The notes under the pieces: generated by a model
Seen by the model: the letters and a program-made list of their open reading frames with translations, nothing else
Told to the model about the DNA's origin: nothing
Databases searched by the model: none
Program-made: the position numbers and the translations under genes
Shown here: piece after piece, positions 1 to 13,200 of the stretch
How positions within the stretch are numbered: position 1 is the stretch's first letter
How the letters are laid out: each line of letters opens with the position of its first letter
NCBI GenBank assembly: GCA_946902875.1
Contig: OX336350.1
Span: forward strand, 19,644,048 to 19,708,047
Length of the DNA stretch: 64,000 bases
Reading direction: 5' to 3'
From: Nematopogon swammerdamellus
Taxonomy: Eukaryota; Arthropoda; Insecta; Lepidoptera; Adelidae

Positions 1-557
1 TAGTAACGATGCACGAAGTAAAATACTTACTTTAAAAATTGATCCGTAAGCTAGGCAGGATCAAGTAGTGGCAAAAGCTTCTGTATAGTGCCCAATTTTC
101 CCTTCGCCCAGAATCTGGACTGCGTTGCCTCTTCGCCCGCACTTCAAGACACAGCTGCAACTACAAAATTAAGTCGTTAAATACACACGAACTACAAGCA
201 CACGCTCAATGAAACTCTTCTTTGTGAGTTCTTTTCGCTTTTTCCACTTCTGCAGGAGTTACCTAAACATTTCGTGAAGAGAAAATGTAGGTAAACTGTA
301 ATGTGGCCACAGCGCGGGAAGGATTGCCTGCCTGATAGAGGTGAATCAGGCGAATGTAATTCCAATTACAGGCTGTAGGTAATTCGATTTACATTCGGAA
401 AAATTCAACACAAGAAAAAGACGCTCTGCTGATCTACGCGTTTTTTTTCCACGAAATGAAATGAAAGATCAAGAATAGAGTATGACTGACAGTAGTCATG
501 TCAGCATGTCAGGCAGCTGTCATTTATTTCAATTTCTCCATTTATGGAAAGACTATA
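1..557. other. No gene recognised
   Basis: AT-rich non-coding sequence with no long open frame and no repeat that I could match elsewhere in the window. Confidence 0.5.
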
Positions 558-823
558 GACGGTGGTTACACTACACGCTAGGTTATTCATCAGTTCAGTC
601 CATCAGTCTGGTTAAACCATGGTCCCCAGACTGACCGTTTAATCTACTTTGATGGATGGATGGTTTGGAATGATGGACCAGACTGATGGATTTTAAAATA
701 TTTTGATACTAGACTGATGGCAGAGTGATAGTGCGAATGTATTTTACGTCTGGCGTCAATCTGGTCGTGCGTGACCAAGGTCACGGACTGAACTGATGCC
801 AAACCTAGCGTGTAACCTCCGTC
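558..823. mobile_element. Short TIR element (MITE)
   Basis: The left end (gacggtggttacactacacg) and the reverse complement of the right end (gacggaggttacacgctagg) match apart from a small gap, and the match extends inward through cagttcagtcc. ATA flanks both ends (555-557 and 824-826), a possible short target duplication. No coding capacity. The superfamily is not assigned. Confidence 0.6.
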
Positions 824-901
824 ATAGAGATGATATGCTATTAAATAACGGAACCTAGAAAGTGACGAACTTGTCTTTGAGAGTGTTGTGTGCGGCGTTT
901 A

Positions 902-1613
902 TGTAAAGCCTTACCAGGAATATATGAGAGCTGTCAAAATGGAGCCACTTTTTAGATTTATATAGCAACATTTAGCATAGTACGTACAAATTGAATTGGC
1001 CGATGTTTTTATTCAAAATGTACTTTTGCACCGAAATACACAATAAGCTATACAAAATGTATTTTAATTTAATGCATCTTTTATATATATTTTGAAGTCA
1101 ATGTAATAAGAACTAGCCTTGAATTTACATGTTCACAACATTTTTTCCATTTATCTGCAGATATGTCCTGAAGCAAAGTGTACAAATTATTAAAAAAGTT
1201 ATTAATCGGCCGTGCTGAAACACTAAACTTTTTAATAAAAATTCTAGTTCAGAAAAACTTAACCTAAGCTATTTTTATTCGAACGTTTCGTATTTCTGTA
1301 AAGTCAAAAAGTGTTTTTTGTTCAGAACGAATAATATTTACGTCCCTCTTTTGTTTGCTATTCTGTAAATAGATGCTTGAGATACACCTTGATAGAACAA
1401 AAAATAATTACCTAATTGTACATTACGGCGGCCAATTCATGACAATCTCACTACAATGATATAACGTTTCACCTAAATGACAGGTCAGGAGCAATTTTGA
1501 CATTGACAACAGATTATCAAGCATCAAACATAATTGTGGCCAGTGTAAGAAATTAGTTCCAACGAAATTCCGCAATATGGCGGCCCCTCATATATTCCTG
1601 GTCAGGCTTTACA
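902..1613. mobile_element. TIR DNA element, copy 1
   Basis: The ends are tgtaaagccttaccaggaat and, on the other strand, tgtaaagcctgaccaggaat, giving terminal inverted repeats of about 23 bp. The interior is AT-rich with no coding capacity. A second copy with the same ends and interior starts only about 30 bp downstream. No clear target duplication was seen, so the superfamily stays open. Confidence 0.65.
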
Positions 1614-2445
1614 CAAATTTTAGTGTTTTGCGATGAAATACGTAGGTAAAGCCTGACCAGGAAGGAGAGCTGTCAAGTTGGAGCCACTTTTTAGATTTAT
1701 ATAGCAACATTCATTATAGTACGCACATATTGAATTGGCCGATGTTTTTATTCAAAATGTACTTTTGCACTGAAATACAAAATGAGTTATACAAAATTTA
1801 TTTTAATTTAATGCATCTTATATATTTTGATGTCAATGTAAAAAGAACTAGCCTTGACATTTACATGTTCACAAAATTTTTTCCATGTATCTGCAGATAT
1901 TTCTTGAAGCAAAGTGTACAAATTATTAAAAAAATTATTAATCGACCTTGCTGAAACACTAAACTTTTTGATAAAAATTCTAGTTCAGAAAAACTTAACC
2001 TAAGCTATTTTTATTCGAACGTTTCGTATTTCTGTAAAGTCAAAAATTGTTTTTTGTTCAGAACGAATAATATTTACGTCCGTCTTTTGTTTGCTATTCG
2101 GTAAATAGATGCTTGAGATACACCTAGATAGAACAAAAAGTAATTACCTAATTTTACATTACGGCGCACAGTGGCTAATAAGCCTATCCTAGGAGGAATT
2201 ATTAATTTATGTAATCACTGTTCTTTGTAATACCTTCTAGCGTTATGGATAAAGGTATATATATCTATCACCCTAAACTGTCATTCAAACATGTGTTGCG
2301 CGCGGCACTAGGGTGCAGTGACGCGACGAAGCGGGCGAACGAAACTTTCCCGTCAGACGCGCGTGCGCTTTAAGCCGCGATGCACGTCTTGTGAGAGGAG
2401 CACGGTGTTTTTGTTTCGAGTTCATAGAAATACATCGTACTCACC

Positions 2446-2464
2446 ATGGAAAACCAAAGTCCAG
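2446..2464 (+). pseudogene. Possible transposase start exon (relic)
   Basis: ATG followed by codons for MENQSP and then a donor-like G|gtatgt, preceded by about 130 bp of GC-richer leader-like sequence. It lies inside the Transib-type element on the same strand as the C-terminal fragment at 2920-3084. It could be the first coding exon of the original transposase gene. This is inference from position and the splice-like border only. Confidence 0.35.
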
Positions 2465-2919
2465 GTATGTTTATTTGTTATGGATGCACTCGTACACATG
2501 CTTTAAAACTTGTATTACAAATTTAGTTTTAAAACGAGTAAACTTAAAAGTTTCACAAAGTTTCATCAACATTTTTGCGATAGTGCAATGTTTCTACTTA
2601 TACGTAAAATATGTCATTCCATCGGCTCTCACCGGCACTCATACAAGTGTGTCGAAATTACAGGATTCGGGTGCGCTCCGACCACGAGTCAGTAGCTCCG
2701 ACTCGCCACGAGGCTTTCGTCTTTCTACATTCTGAAGATCTACTAAAATCAGGGATCACAAATGATAATGTAAACGGACTTATTACCATCTACTACATAC
2801 ATACGTATACTCAAAACAACGCACCAGCGAGAGATGACGGAACCTTCACACACTTTAAAACACTTTAAAATTCTTATACATGGAACAGATGTGATGGAGA
2901 GCATGATGTGATGTGATCG

Positions 2920-3084
2920 TCAGAAGATGCTTTAGAAGCTCGCCACAAAGAATATAGAAAATATCGCGAAAACAAGACAAGAAAAATGTCTGAAGATTTA
3001 ATTCGTGTTCTTTTAGTGTCTTCGGACCCCTTAATTAGCTCGTTAAGAAAAATTATAGAAAAGAAAACTGAGTACTTTGTCTAG
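2920..3084 (+). pseudogene. Transib/RAG1-like transposase C-terminal fragment
   Basis: An open 54-codon stretch ending in TAG. It contains the segments EARHKEYRKYRENKTRKMS and LLVSSDPLISSLRK. The pattern (E-x-x-x-K-x-x-R-x-x-R, a basic run, then a helix ending in SSDP-L-ISSL) resembles the tail of Transib transposases and the equivalent end of RAG1. No DDE catalytic core is present nearby, so this is a remnant. It is read in the same orientation as the start-exon candidate at 2446. The family match is from memory and needs a profile search. Confidence 0.5.
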
Positions 3085-3513
3085 TAATGTTCTAAATCTT
3101 CTCGAAATACGGAAAATAAATAAATTAAAAATAATAAAATTTTTTTTTTTTTTCAAACCTATAATTCATATATTTAAAAGATTTTCTCTGCAGTATGAAT
3201 CAGTAAATCATACATTTTTAATAAAAATCTAGCAAAGTAGCACCAATCTAATTTACAATGAGCTTTCATGAAATATTTCGCAAAACTAATAAATTCCTCC
3301 TAAATTGGGCTTATTAGCCACTGTGCGGCGGCCAATTCATGACAATCTCACTACAGTGACATAACGTTTCACCTAAATGTCAGTTCAGAAGCAATTTTGA
3401 CATTGACAACAGATTATCAAGCATCAAACATAATTGTGGCCAGTGTAAGAAATTAGTTCCAACGAAATTCCGCAATATGGCGGGCGGCCCCTATATTCCT
3501 GGTCAGGCTTTAC

Positions 3514-4277
3514 ACAGAAAAGTAAAAAAAAGCTGAGTATTAGAAACTTTAAAAAAAGTATTAGAAACTAGAAAGAGTATTAAAAACTTTAAAAATTAAA
3601 ATTATTTGCACAAGGAGGCTCTATCTAACCCTCGACGATGTGATGACACCAAAAATGTATACATTCTTCCCTACACCACACTACAGTAAATATCCAACAC
3701 TCTACCCCTACACTTGATACAAACAAAATACCAATTTGATAAAATCTATGAAAAAATAAAAAGTAAGTAAAAATCGTAATCTTGCGCTTGGAGTGCGCTT
3801 TTCGATGATCTACCTTTGTCTATTCTATTTCACATTGGAGAAAGACAGATTTTCGCAGGGTGCGAGAGGCGAGAGGGGCAAGCAAGGCGGAACGCAACTA
3901 GAATTTAACAAGTGCTACAAAAAGGCTATAATAGCGTGTAATTAGTTTGACCCGTGTATAGGATGGATACTTGTGTTTGTGTAACTGCGTACTAAAGATA
4001 CATAGATCGATCCGTATGGTGTTTATCTTTGGCTACGAAAACAGAAAAAAATATTCTGACAATTTAACGGCAGCCAGATTCACAGACACAGATTACTGAT
4101 TGATATTTAATCAGATTAATGTTGGCTGTATGGTCAAATGATCTTTGCCTGCCTATTTATGGCGAAAACAATAACAACAACCACAATTAGATGTCGAACA
4201 AACATAACATTTTCAATTCAAAAGTCAGCGAACGCGGAAATTTTATAACCTAAAATTTAGACACAATTACAAGGAAA
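3514..4277. other. Upstream region of PTCD2-like gene
   Basis: Non-coding. 3525-3600 has short repeats of a gtattagaaact motif; the rest is unremarkable. The PTCD2 promoter should lie in the few hundred bases before 4278, but no TATA box or initiator could be singled out. Confidence 0.4.
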
Positions 4278-7200
4278 ATGTCGGCATTAATGTGTTTCAG
4301 AAATGCGCTTTCCTCGCAAAGTTTGCCAAAAACTTATTTTTTTGTTACCAAAGCCAACATACAAACCAGTTCTGGTAAGAATGCACTAAGAATAATCTGG
4401 TATAATATCTGTGGTAATATCGTTATTTATTTAGGTGTAATGCTTGCCTTTTGCTTCCTTGCCTTTGACTTCTAGGCGTTCCGCCGCGCCGCAGCCACGA
4501 GCGCCGACCTTGTTTCGTAAAATAAGCTAGATCAATTAACTCAATTCGTACTAATAGCGTAAGAAATTACCCACAAAACAATGTAAAACAAGTGAAGATT
4601 CACTTGTTTAGAAGCACGGACAGATTTTTAACTCAAGGAAAAAAAACGCGCTGTATTTATTCCCGAATTTTCTAACCTATTATTGACAATTCCACAGACA
4701 TTCATACATACATGCTGTATCCCAACAATTGGGGTGAGGAGAGTAATCTTGTAAATTACAGCACAACTCCGACCACCAAGTCTAGCAAAGTATTCAGACA
4801 AGATAACTATCAAGTAGCCAGTAAGACACTCATCTATCGATGTGTAGGTAAAGTAAATATCTCTTCAAATAATGCATTTCAAATAAAGTAAGGCTGCAAA
4901 CAAGTTTACCAATGAAATTGACAGCCGTCAGATTTATTTAATTCTGTTTGATGGCGAAGTTTTGCTGAAGTGCGTTTTATAAAAATCACTAGGGTTTTTA
5001 TCCATAAATTGAGATTCTAGCGCGTTTTACGAAGAAAAATTCATTGAAGTAGCTATTAGCAATATTTTCGATCTCCGGCAGAGATCGTCTGCGCGGACGA
5101 CATGGGAATCAAGTGTGCAGTACGTGATTCCCAGGAGTAGTCTGAACGTGATCAATTATAAATAAGTTGTTACATCACCTGAACAGACAGCACATTTATA
5201 CAAAAAAGTAAATAAAAAAAAATTTAAACCACACAAAATTTTTATTTTTATTGGACCTACATATTGTGGTTGTCCTAAGGTTTATTAAAATCGGTTGACG
5301 GGATGTGGGTGAATGTCAAATAAGCGGTATTCATTCCTTAATTTTCCACCCTTAGAAGTGGAATATTTTCTCCTAATTTAAATAAGCCCAACCTCACCTT
5401 CTTTTTATTTTAATTGAATTGGTTATACACCAATTCAATTAAAATAAGAATCATTGAAATCGATTCACAATTGGCGAAGATATCGCATAACACATACACA
5501 CAAATAAAAAATCTATTGAATTGAGAACCTCATCCTTTTTTTTAAGTTAGTTAATAAAAATAATCATTAAAATCGGTTGAGAATTGGAGGAGAAATCGAG
5601 TAACATTCACAGAAAAAAACAAAAAACAAAAAAACATACAGACAAATTGAAAACCTCGTCCTTTTTGGAAGTCGATTGAAAATAACAAGTATACATTATT
5701 TACCAACTGCATGACTTCCATTTAGCACTTAATGTCTTGCATATTGCAGCAACATACCTCTACTCGCAAGCAGCTCTAGGCATAGACAACTACATACAGA
5801 CTAGACAGCGTGTGGCGGTCCAGTTCGCCAGCTACAAGGAGAAGTTTCTGGCCAAAATGCAGGAGTTTGTTAATGACAACCCAAAGAATATGATCTTCAC
5901 TGAGGACCTCAAAAGCATGGTCCACATAGCTGAGAAGAACGACGCTGGATTGACGCTTCAAATGATTGATAAGTATGTTTGTATGTTAACGGCTTTACTT
6001 TAATAAACTCATACTAATTGTTCTTGATTTGACTTGATATATTTAAGAGCATCGTGTACTGCGAACCGTTTTCAAATTTCGAATTTCCTTCATCGTATTG
6101 CTGTTGCTGTGGGCCGCGCCGCTGCTGCCCGTGAAAAAGACAACTGCAGCTCAGAAGCAAACTGCCTACAAAATATTTGTAAATCATCATTCAGGCGAAG
6201 TCTTTTTTCATGTTTTTATTCTTCCTTAATTTAAGTGATATATTTTTTTTTATCTACAAAAGTCTACTGGCTGTCCCTATGTCTTAATTTTAATTATTTT
6301 TTTTATAGTTTTCGCTAAAAAAATATATATATTTTCACATTTTTATAATCAAACAAGCTGTGCCCGCGGCTGCGCCCACTCTCATATTTCACTTCACTGC
6401 TAACCTCATAAGCCATTTAGCGTGATAGTAAGTAGCCTATAGTTGATGGGAAGAATCAAGCTATCCGTAGAATTTTTTTTTATTAAAATCGGTTCAGTGG
6501 TTCTCGAGTTATAAGCGGACAGACAGACATACACTCAGACACTCAGACACTCAGACACTCAGACAGAAAGCAGACGTTGGATTTTATTATAGGTAAGGAT
6601 ATATTTAATTTTAAAATGAAATAACGAAAAAAGGACAACATAGGGACATATATGTTGATATCTTTTACACACAAAAATTTTAAATTGGTATGTAGTGCGA
6701 TACAGGCTGATGATGAATGATGAATGAAAATGTAGTGCAAGATTTATGGGTTGGAAAGAGACTCCCCCTGGTGTATGAGAAAAGTGGACTTCCCAGTTCT
6801 CTTTATCAAAATTGATGATGGCACCAGATATAGTTAATGTAAATAGGCAGAGTGGTCAGATTCTTGAGTATTCATGTTTAGCTGTAAAAGCAAGAACTAT
6901 TATATTCGAAGAGTAAACATAAGTGCTTGTGTTTTCAAGTGATCTTAAGAAAATCTTTTTATTTAATTCTCTGATTTTATATTATATATAATGCAAATAA
7001 AATAAAATAATCCAACACATTACTACCTTAGTCTTGTATAAAGAGAGACAGTTTGTAAATTAACATGCAAATTCCTTTTAGATTCAACAACTCAACATCT
7101 GAGTACAGATTTGGATCCTTCGTGTTTGGTCCAGTTGTCATGAGGATGTTCCATTTCCTCGACCTTCCAGATGAAGCTCTAAAGGTAAAAATAGACGTTC

Positions 7201-10200
7201 TGTGAGTTTGCTTTAGGCTTAGCTTTACAGGTGCTATCATGGGCGCTGCTCTGAGGAACTAGCATCCCTTATTCCCATGTTACCCGTCCTATATCCGCAT
7301 GACTCGTCGCAGAGAGACTCTGCACCCCTTTGTTGTTGATATTGGGCTTTTGAGAACAAATTTTTACTCAAAATTGTTCCTTTGCCGCACCGCTAGCGGT
7401 GTGGAACTGTCTTCCGGCGAGTGTGTATCCCGAATTCTTCAACCTGGGGTCCTCAACAGTTGCAAATCACTGAGCATTCCTCAGAGTGAATTTGGCTCTT
7501 TCGACCACGACGAGAGGTGAATTTGGCTCTTTCGACCGTAATGAGAGGTGAATTTGGCTCTTTCGATCGTAATGAGAGGTGAATTTGACTCTTTCGACTG
7601 CAGCGAGAGGTGAATTTGGCTCTTTCGACCGCTGCGAGAGGTTTGAATTTGGCTCTTTCGACCGCAACTAGAGGTGAATTTGGCTCTTTCGACCACGACT
7701 AGAGGTGAATTTTGCTCTTTCGACTGCGCCGAGCCACCCATGCTGTATTTAATTTGTTTGTCTACAGTGCCTCGAGCAATCAAAGGACAACGGGTTCTTC
7801 GACCAGCTGGCCTCGTACCAGATCCTGATGGACCTTCTGTACCGGCACCAGCGATACGAGGAACTGTTCAAGGTGTTCGACCTGGTCACACAAAAACAGA
7901 TCAACATGACCAAGTATCCAAAGTACATAGTCGTTCTTGTAATGGCCGCTTGCTATAAACAGGTTATTATGATAAATAAGCTATATTAATGTCTTATATA
8001 CAGTGTGTCCCAGAAACCGACGATAATCCTTCGACAGCTGCTAGTTATATACAGAGTGTTCGGCAAATCGACCGACAAATTTTTTTTGTAGGTAAGTGGG
8101 GTCACTTGCAACGTTTTGACCCATGATACCTTTTGTCAGATGTCACGTGGTATCGAAATACGATTTTTTTTTCTTTATTTTTGAAAATTACCAAAATCTG
8201 AGCTATAAACCCTTGTAGCTTTTTTGTTTATGATTGTATCAGCACGAAATAAAATTTATTGAATTTTACGATGTACCCTTGTTCTAGAATAAATATTATT
8301 TGATGAAGTTAATACCATGAAAAGGTTTTATGACCTCCCAAAGTCCCGAGAACGAGTAAAAATGTGACAGAATCTTATTTTCTTAATTCATTTATAAAAA
8401 AACTAACAGCAATTGAGTGCTTCATTTCAGAGAACAGAACGACAACACGGGGACTAATCGGTGCTCGCTTCCCGTATTGAGAGCGTTTTCGGGAGCATTT
8501 TCAAATTTAGAACATGTACCGGTCGCGCGGGCACTCTTGCAAATTATCCCTAATTTTGTCGTTCTGTTCTGTCTCTGTGCCTAATTTTGGCCACATAGTG
8601 AATTATTTGTATGACATGTGGTATACCGTTGGAAAGGGCGTAAACTAGCGAACTTTTTAAAAGAAAATGAAGGTATCAATTGGTGTCAGTTTTTTTTTAA
8701 ATGAATTAAGAAATTAAGATTCTGTCATATTTTTACTCGTTCTAGCGACTTTGGGAGGTCATAAGACCTTTTCATGGTATTAATTTCATCAAATAATATT
8801 TTTTCTAGATTAAGGATACATAGCAAAATTCAATCAATTTTATTTCGTGCTGATAAATTATAAACACAAAAGTTACAAGGGTTTAAAGATGGAATTTTGG
8901 TAATTTTCAAAAATAATGAATGAATAATGAAATCGTATCGCGATACCACGTGATATCTGACAAAAGGTATCATCAGTCAAAACGTTGCAAATGACCCCAC
9001 TTACCTACAAAAAAAATTTGTCAGTCGATGTGCCGAACACCCTGTATATATAGGGCTGCTAATTACCTCTCAGAATATCTAATTTTAGGTTTAGTAAAAA
9101 TGGCTTAGTTTTTGAGATATTGTCATTTTTGTAAAAATTGTAAATTGTAAAAATGGGCGGTTCCACAACACTTCGGAAGCTCAAATACCGCGAGCCATCC
9201 GGCTGCCTCTTGGATACTGCAACTACGCGTCATTGCTCTGAATATAATTTATCAAAACGCATTGAAACAAAAGGACGTCTAAATTTATTCTTAAGTACAG
9301 TTAAGCTAAGCGCAAACTGGAGCGGTGGTGGCGGTCATAGCGGTGGCGGCCAATGTAGCGGTGGCGGTGGCGTTCAAAAGTCGCGCAGATCAGAGCGTGC
9401 AGATTCGACGGCGGTGGTGCCGCGGTGGTTGCGTAATTTCGTAATTTTCGTACATTTAACTACAAAATGGAAGAAGTTTTACTTTTTTTTTAATTTTTTA
9501 GTTTATTTATTTATTTTTTGTACTTTTAAATTTTACTTTTTTTTAATTCCGCGTGAGCAGTATTGTATAGAATTGAATGATTGTAGACCTCGTTTATAAT
9601 TATTTCCTCCATTCTTTCGTCAGTTCCTATGATTATCACGCGATCAGATGCTGCAGGAGCGATCTGATCGCCACCGCCGCCACCGCCGCGATCGGACCGC
9701 GCACTGACCGCACGCGTGCAGCGATCGACCACGCCAGTGTGCGCTTGCACACACAATTGCATATAACCTATCTGATCGCCACCGCCACCGCCGTGATCGC
9801 CTTGATCGCGCCAGTTTGCGCTTAGCTTTAGGGCTCGTTCAAACAAAACTATTTAAGACAATATGTATGTATATAATTTTTTTTTCTGATAGTCTCTGCA
9901 AATTAACATGTCTTATAATATTTAAGAACACACCGGAGAGCTTGGAGTACGCTTCGAAGATTTGGACGGAAATGAACAACGTGGGCAGCGTCCCGCTGAG
10001 ACGTGCGTGCACCTTCTTCGCTGGTGAGTCGAAGTTTTGAATTTCAATTTGTTGAACCCTGTGTTACTGTTATTTTCATTGCAAACTAAATAGAATGAAA
10101 ATTATTTAATTTATGATGACCATTAACTGTGACTAACAATTATATTATACTATGTCTTGTCTAACATTTCACTACGAGTACACAAGAATTATTAGTATTT

Positions 10201-13200
10201 AGTTAGAATTTGGCTATCAGGAATAAAATAAACTATAAATATTTGCAGGTCTGGCATTAAACCAGGGAGCTCCACACGTGGCGTTGGAAGTAATAGGATC
10301 ATCGCAGAGACAACACTACATCACCCTTAGAAACATCAAGGTACACTGCAAGAGGAAATATTTTCGTAAATGTGCAAAATTCATTTCCCTTTTTTTTTTT
10401 ATAAAAGCTGACATGGTCTTTTATACATCCGCTATATCAACCTATTGCACCATGGTGAACTAGGTGCCATGTCAGTGCTTTCCTTTGGTCGTGCCGGCGT
10501 TTTTTTTTATGGAATCTGACACGGTTGGCTACATCACCTACAACATCCGTGATGTCAGCCCATAACACCGGGTGAGCTAGGTGCCATGTCAGTGCTTCCC
10601 TTCGGTCGTGCCGGCTACACTGAACTAGACGGAAAACACAAACTATTTACATAGCTGTTTCGACCGACCTTTCATTCAGTGCGGTGGTAACAACCCGGGC
10701 GGGTTAAACCCTACCACCTAGTAATATAAGAAGGGAGTCATATCCCTTAGTCACCTTTTACGACATACACGCAGTGGGGCTATTATTTTGAAGTATCAGC
10801 CCCACACTGTACATATGTTATACTGTTTGTGCAGACATATCACATTTTACATGTTGGCAACCCTGTAAATAATGGATTTACAGGATCGATTTGTGCTAAG
10901 TGGGGAAGAAATCGACAGTGTGTGGATGCATTCCCAACCTGTTGCGTGTGGAACGATGGTAGAACGATTTAGACTCAAATTTCACACTAGTAAAATAATT
11001 ATTTAAGAGTAAAAATAATGTTAAAATAAGGCATAAGGACAAGATGCCGTGCTAAATGGCGACAGGCTCGCCACCTCTCACCTTAGCACAATACTTCCAC
11101 CGAGTCATGCAGCAGGTAGATCTTCGTGCCTTACTTGCTGCTTGATCGATTGAATCTTGTTCGAATACTTTGCGAAACGTGGTGTTCGGTGTTGTGCTGT
11201 AATTTACCAGAGTTCTTGCAGCGCAACACCGATTGCTCTGCTTACCCCGATTATCGGGATTCAGCGTGTGTGATATGTATGTGTGTACAAAATAATGTTT
11301 CAGGCGATAGCGCTTGCGGATATGGGCCGCGTGGAGGACACGTTACCGTTGCTAAGATCGGTGCTCGACATCGATATTCCATCGCAGAAAGACAAGCACA
11401 CATTCTTCAACGAAACGGTGAGTATTAATCAGGGTGGATCAGAGAGCACCAGAACCTTGTCATTCTCACTTTTCAGCTGTCAAACTAGAGTAAAACGCCC
11501 GACCCTTAAAAAGTAAAAAATAATTTCCTATTACTTAAAGGAGTCGGTGGACCGCTAAGTAAATTCCCGCGCAGGTTGTTGTTGTTGTTGTTGTTGTTGT
11601 TTGCTGCCCAGCCTCTTGGGAAGGCGGGTGGGCCATTCTCCACACTGAGACCTCAAGACGGTCCGTTGTACGTTGGCTCCCGCGCAGGTATGAGTTATTA
11701 TATTTGATTTACTTAGCGGTCCCCCGGCTCCTTTCAGTAAGTCAACGGAAATTATTTTTTACTTTTTAAGGGTCGGGGGTTTTTTTTTTAAAACCACATG
11801 CAAATCGGTCCACTTTTTAAGATAATAATTATTTTTTATTCCTTAATTACTTGATTACAAACATAGCTAAGAACCATCCCGATTAAACAAGCTTCCTAAT
11901 AAAAAAACCCGCATCCAAATCGGTCCATCCGTTTGGGAGCTACGATGCCACAGACAGACACACGTCAAACTTATAACACCCCTCCGTTTTTTGCGTCGGG
12001 GGTTAAAAATGAAAGTGACAACGTAGTCCTCTCTCGCTCTTCACTTCCGTTGAGAGCGAGATGCAGTGGCGTTGCTAGACCAAACATAGACGTCAGCTTC
12101 ATCAGCTTTGCGAGGCCTCTTTCATTTCCCAGTTAGAAAGAAAACAATAAATAGAACGAGACTGATGTATATGAGTACATGAGTTTTGTTGCTAATCAAA
12201 TGTTGACAAAAATAGTTGACAAGCAATAGCCCAAAGTGTGCGGCCATACTTTTTTGAGAATTTTTGGGATCGCACGATCCAAAAGGGAGTCAGCTAGGGT
12301 GAACGAATTTTTGCGAGGCCCCCTCATGCGCGAGGCCGTCGGCGGTCGCAGACGTCGCTGACGCCTAGCGCCGCCACTGGCGAGATGGGACTGCGTCAGG
12401 CTTCACGCACTCTATGTACTTGCGCGCGCTAACTACCTACCGCCCGACGGGCCGCCGGCGGTCTAATTTAGTGGAAATTCGTCAGCCGCGCGAAGCATAC
12501 CTACACGCTCGCCCAAGCAACTGAGCGCAGCTGCAAAGCAATAATCACTTTACACTCGATCGTTTAAGTACATTTTCGCACGCAGCGATTGGCGACGTAA
12601 AACAATAGGCTATTAAAGCCGAAGGTATGGAACTTTTTCTATAGAGTGATTTATCTGTCGAAGTAACTATTAAGTAATCTGTGACTGCGTGGTGTAACAA
12701 ATCCCTATTGACATTACTTCGAAAGTTGACTAGTGCAATGTGACAAAGTTCTGGTACCTTCTGATTTGCCTCAGATAATATTATAATTAAATGTTAACTA
12801 TTGTTTATTGCGTAACTCGTTTTGTTTCGTTATTTTCTGAATTAATAAATATATAATTGGCATAATCATGGAATCACTGATTAACGCAGATGTACTTATC
12901 TTCGTCCACTACCTGGCGGGTGGTCTTCGAACACTCCGTTTTCTTGTCCACGGCCGCCAGTGTAGGAACTCGGTTACTCCAAGGATAAGAATAAGAAATA
13001 TTTATTTTTCACTTCAAATTTAAGTACAACACCTAGACTAGATTACTATAGCTATGAAGAGAAGAGAAAAAAAGGAGTGGACACAGCCTGTGCTGAATGT
13101 AGTGTATATTTCATTAGATTCAGCGCTGTATTTAAGTCAAGCCCTACAAGGGTTGTCGTTTCTTCAGCCGAAAAAAATTGGAGAGGTGTATGTCCAGCAG

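Larger units (their letters stand above)
2167..3325 (+). mobile_element. Transib-type DNA transposon, internally deleted
   Basis: The termini are inverted repeats of about 34 bp, identical over the first 18 bases (CACAGTGGCTAATAAGCC) and then with about four mismatches. The direct repeat CGGCG (2162-2166 and 3326-3330) flanks the element, while the empty site in the neighbouring repeat has a single CGGCG. Known for Transib: termini starting CACWATG and 5-bp GC-rich duplications of the form CGNCG. A C-terminal fragment of a RAG1/Transib-like transposase remains at 2920-3084. The central catalytic part is missing, so the element is non-autonomous. Insertion into the copy-2 element makes it the younger of the two. 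Confidence 0.7.
1646..3513. mobile_element. TIR DNA element, copy 2 (interrupted)
   Basis: Same family and orientation as the element at 902-1613. Left part 1646-2166 and right part 3326-3513 align with it, but 1.16 kb of another transposon sits in between at 2167-3325. The empty site is known directly from copy 1 (attacggcggccaattc), which fixes the boundaries and the target duplication of the inner element. Confidence 0.65.

Noticed and set aside
7486..7733. CRISPR-like array
   Set aside because: The units are contiguous with no unique spacers, and the genome is eukaryotic. The same applies to the other tandem arrays.
9153..9599. 148-codon Gly-rich frame as a gene
   Set aside because: It lies across the end of a TIR element and low-complexity T-rich sequence; no domain or exon structure.
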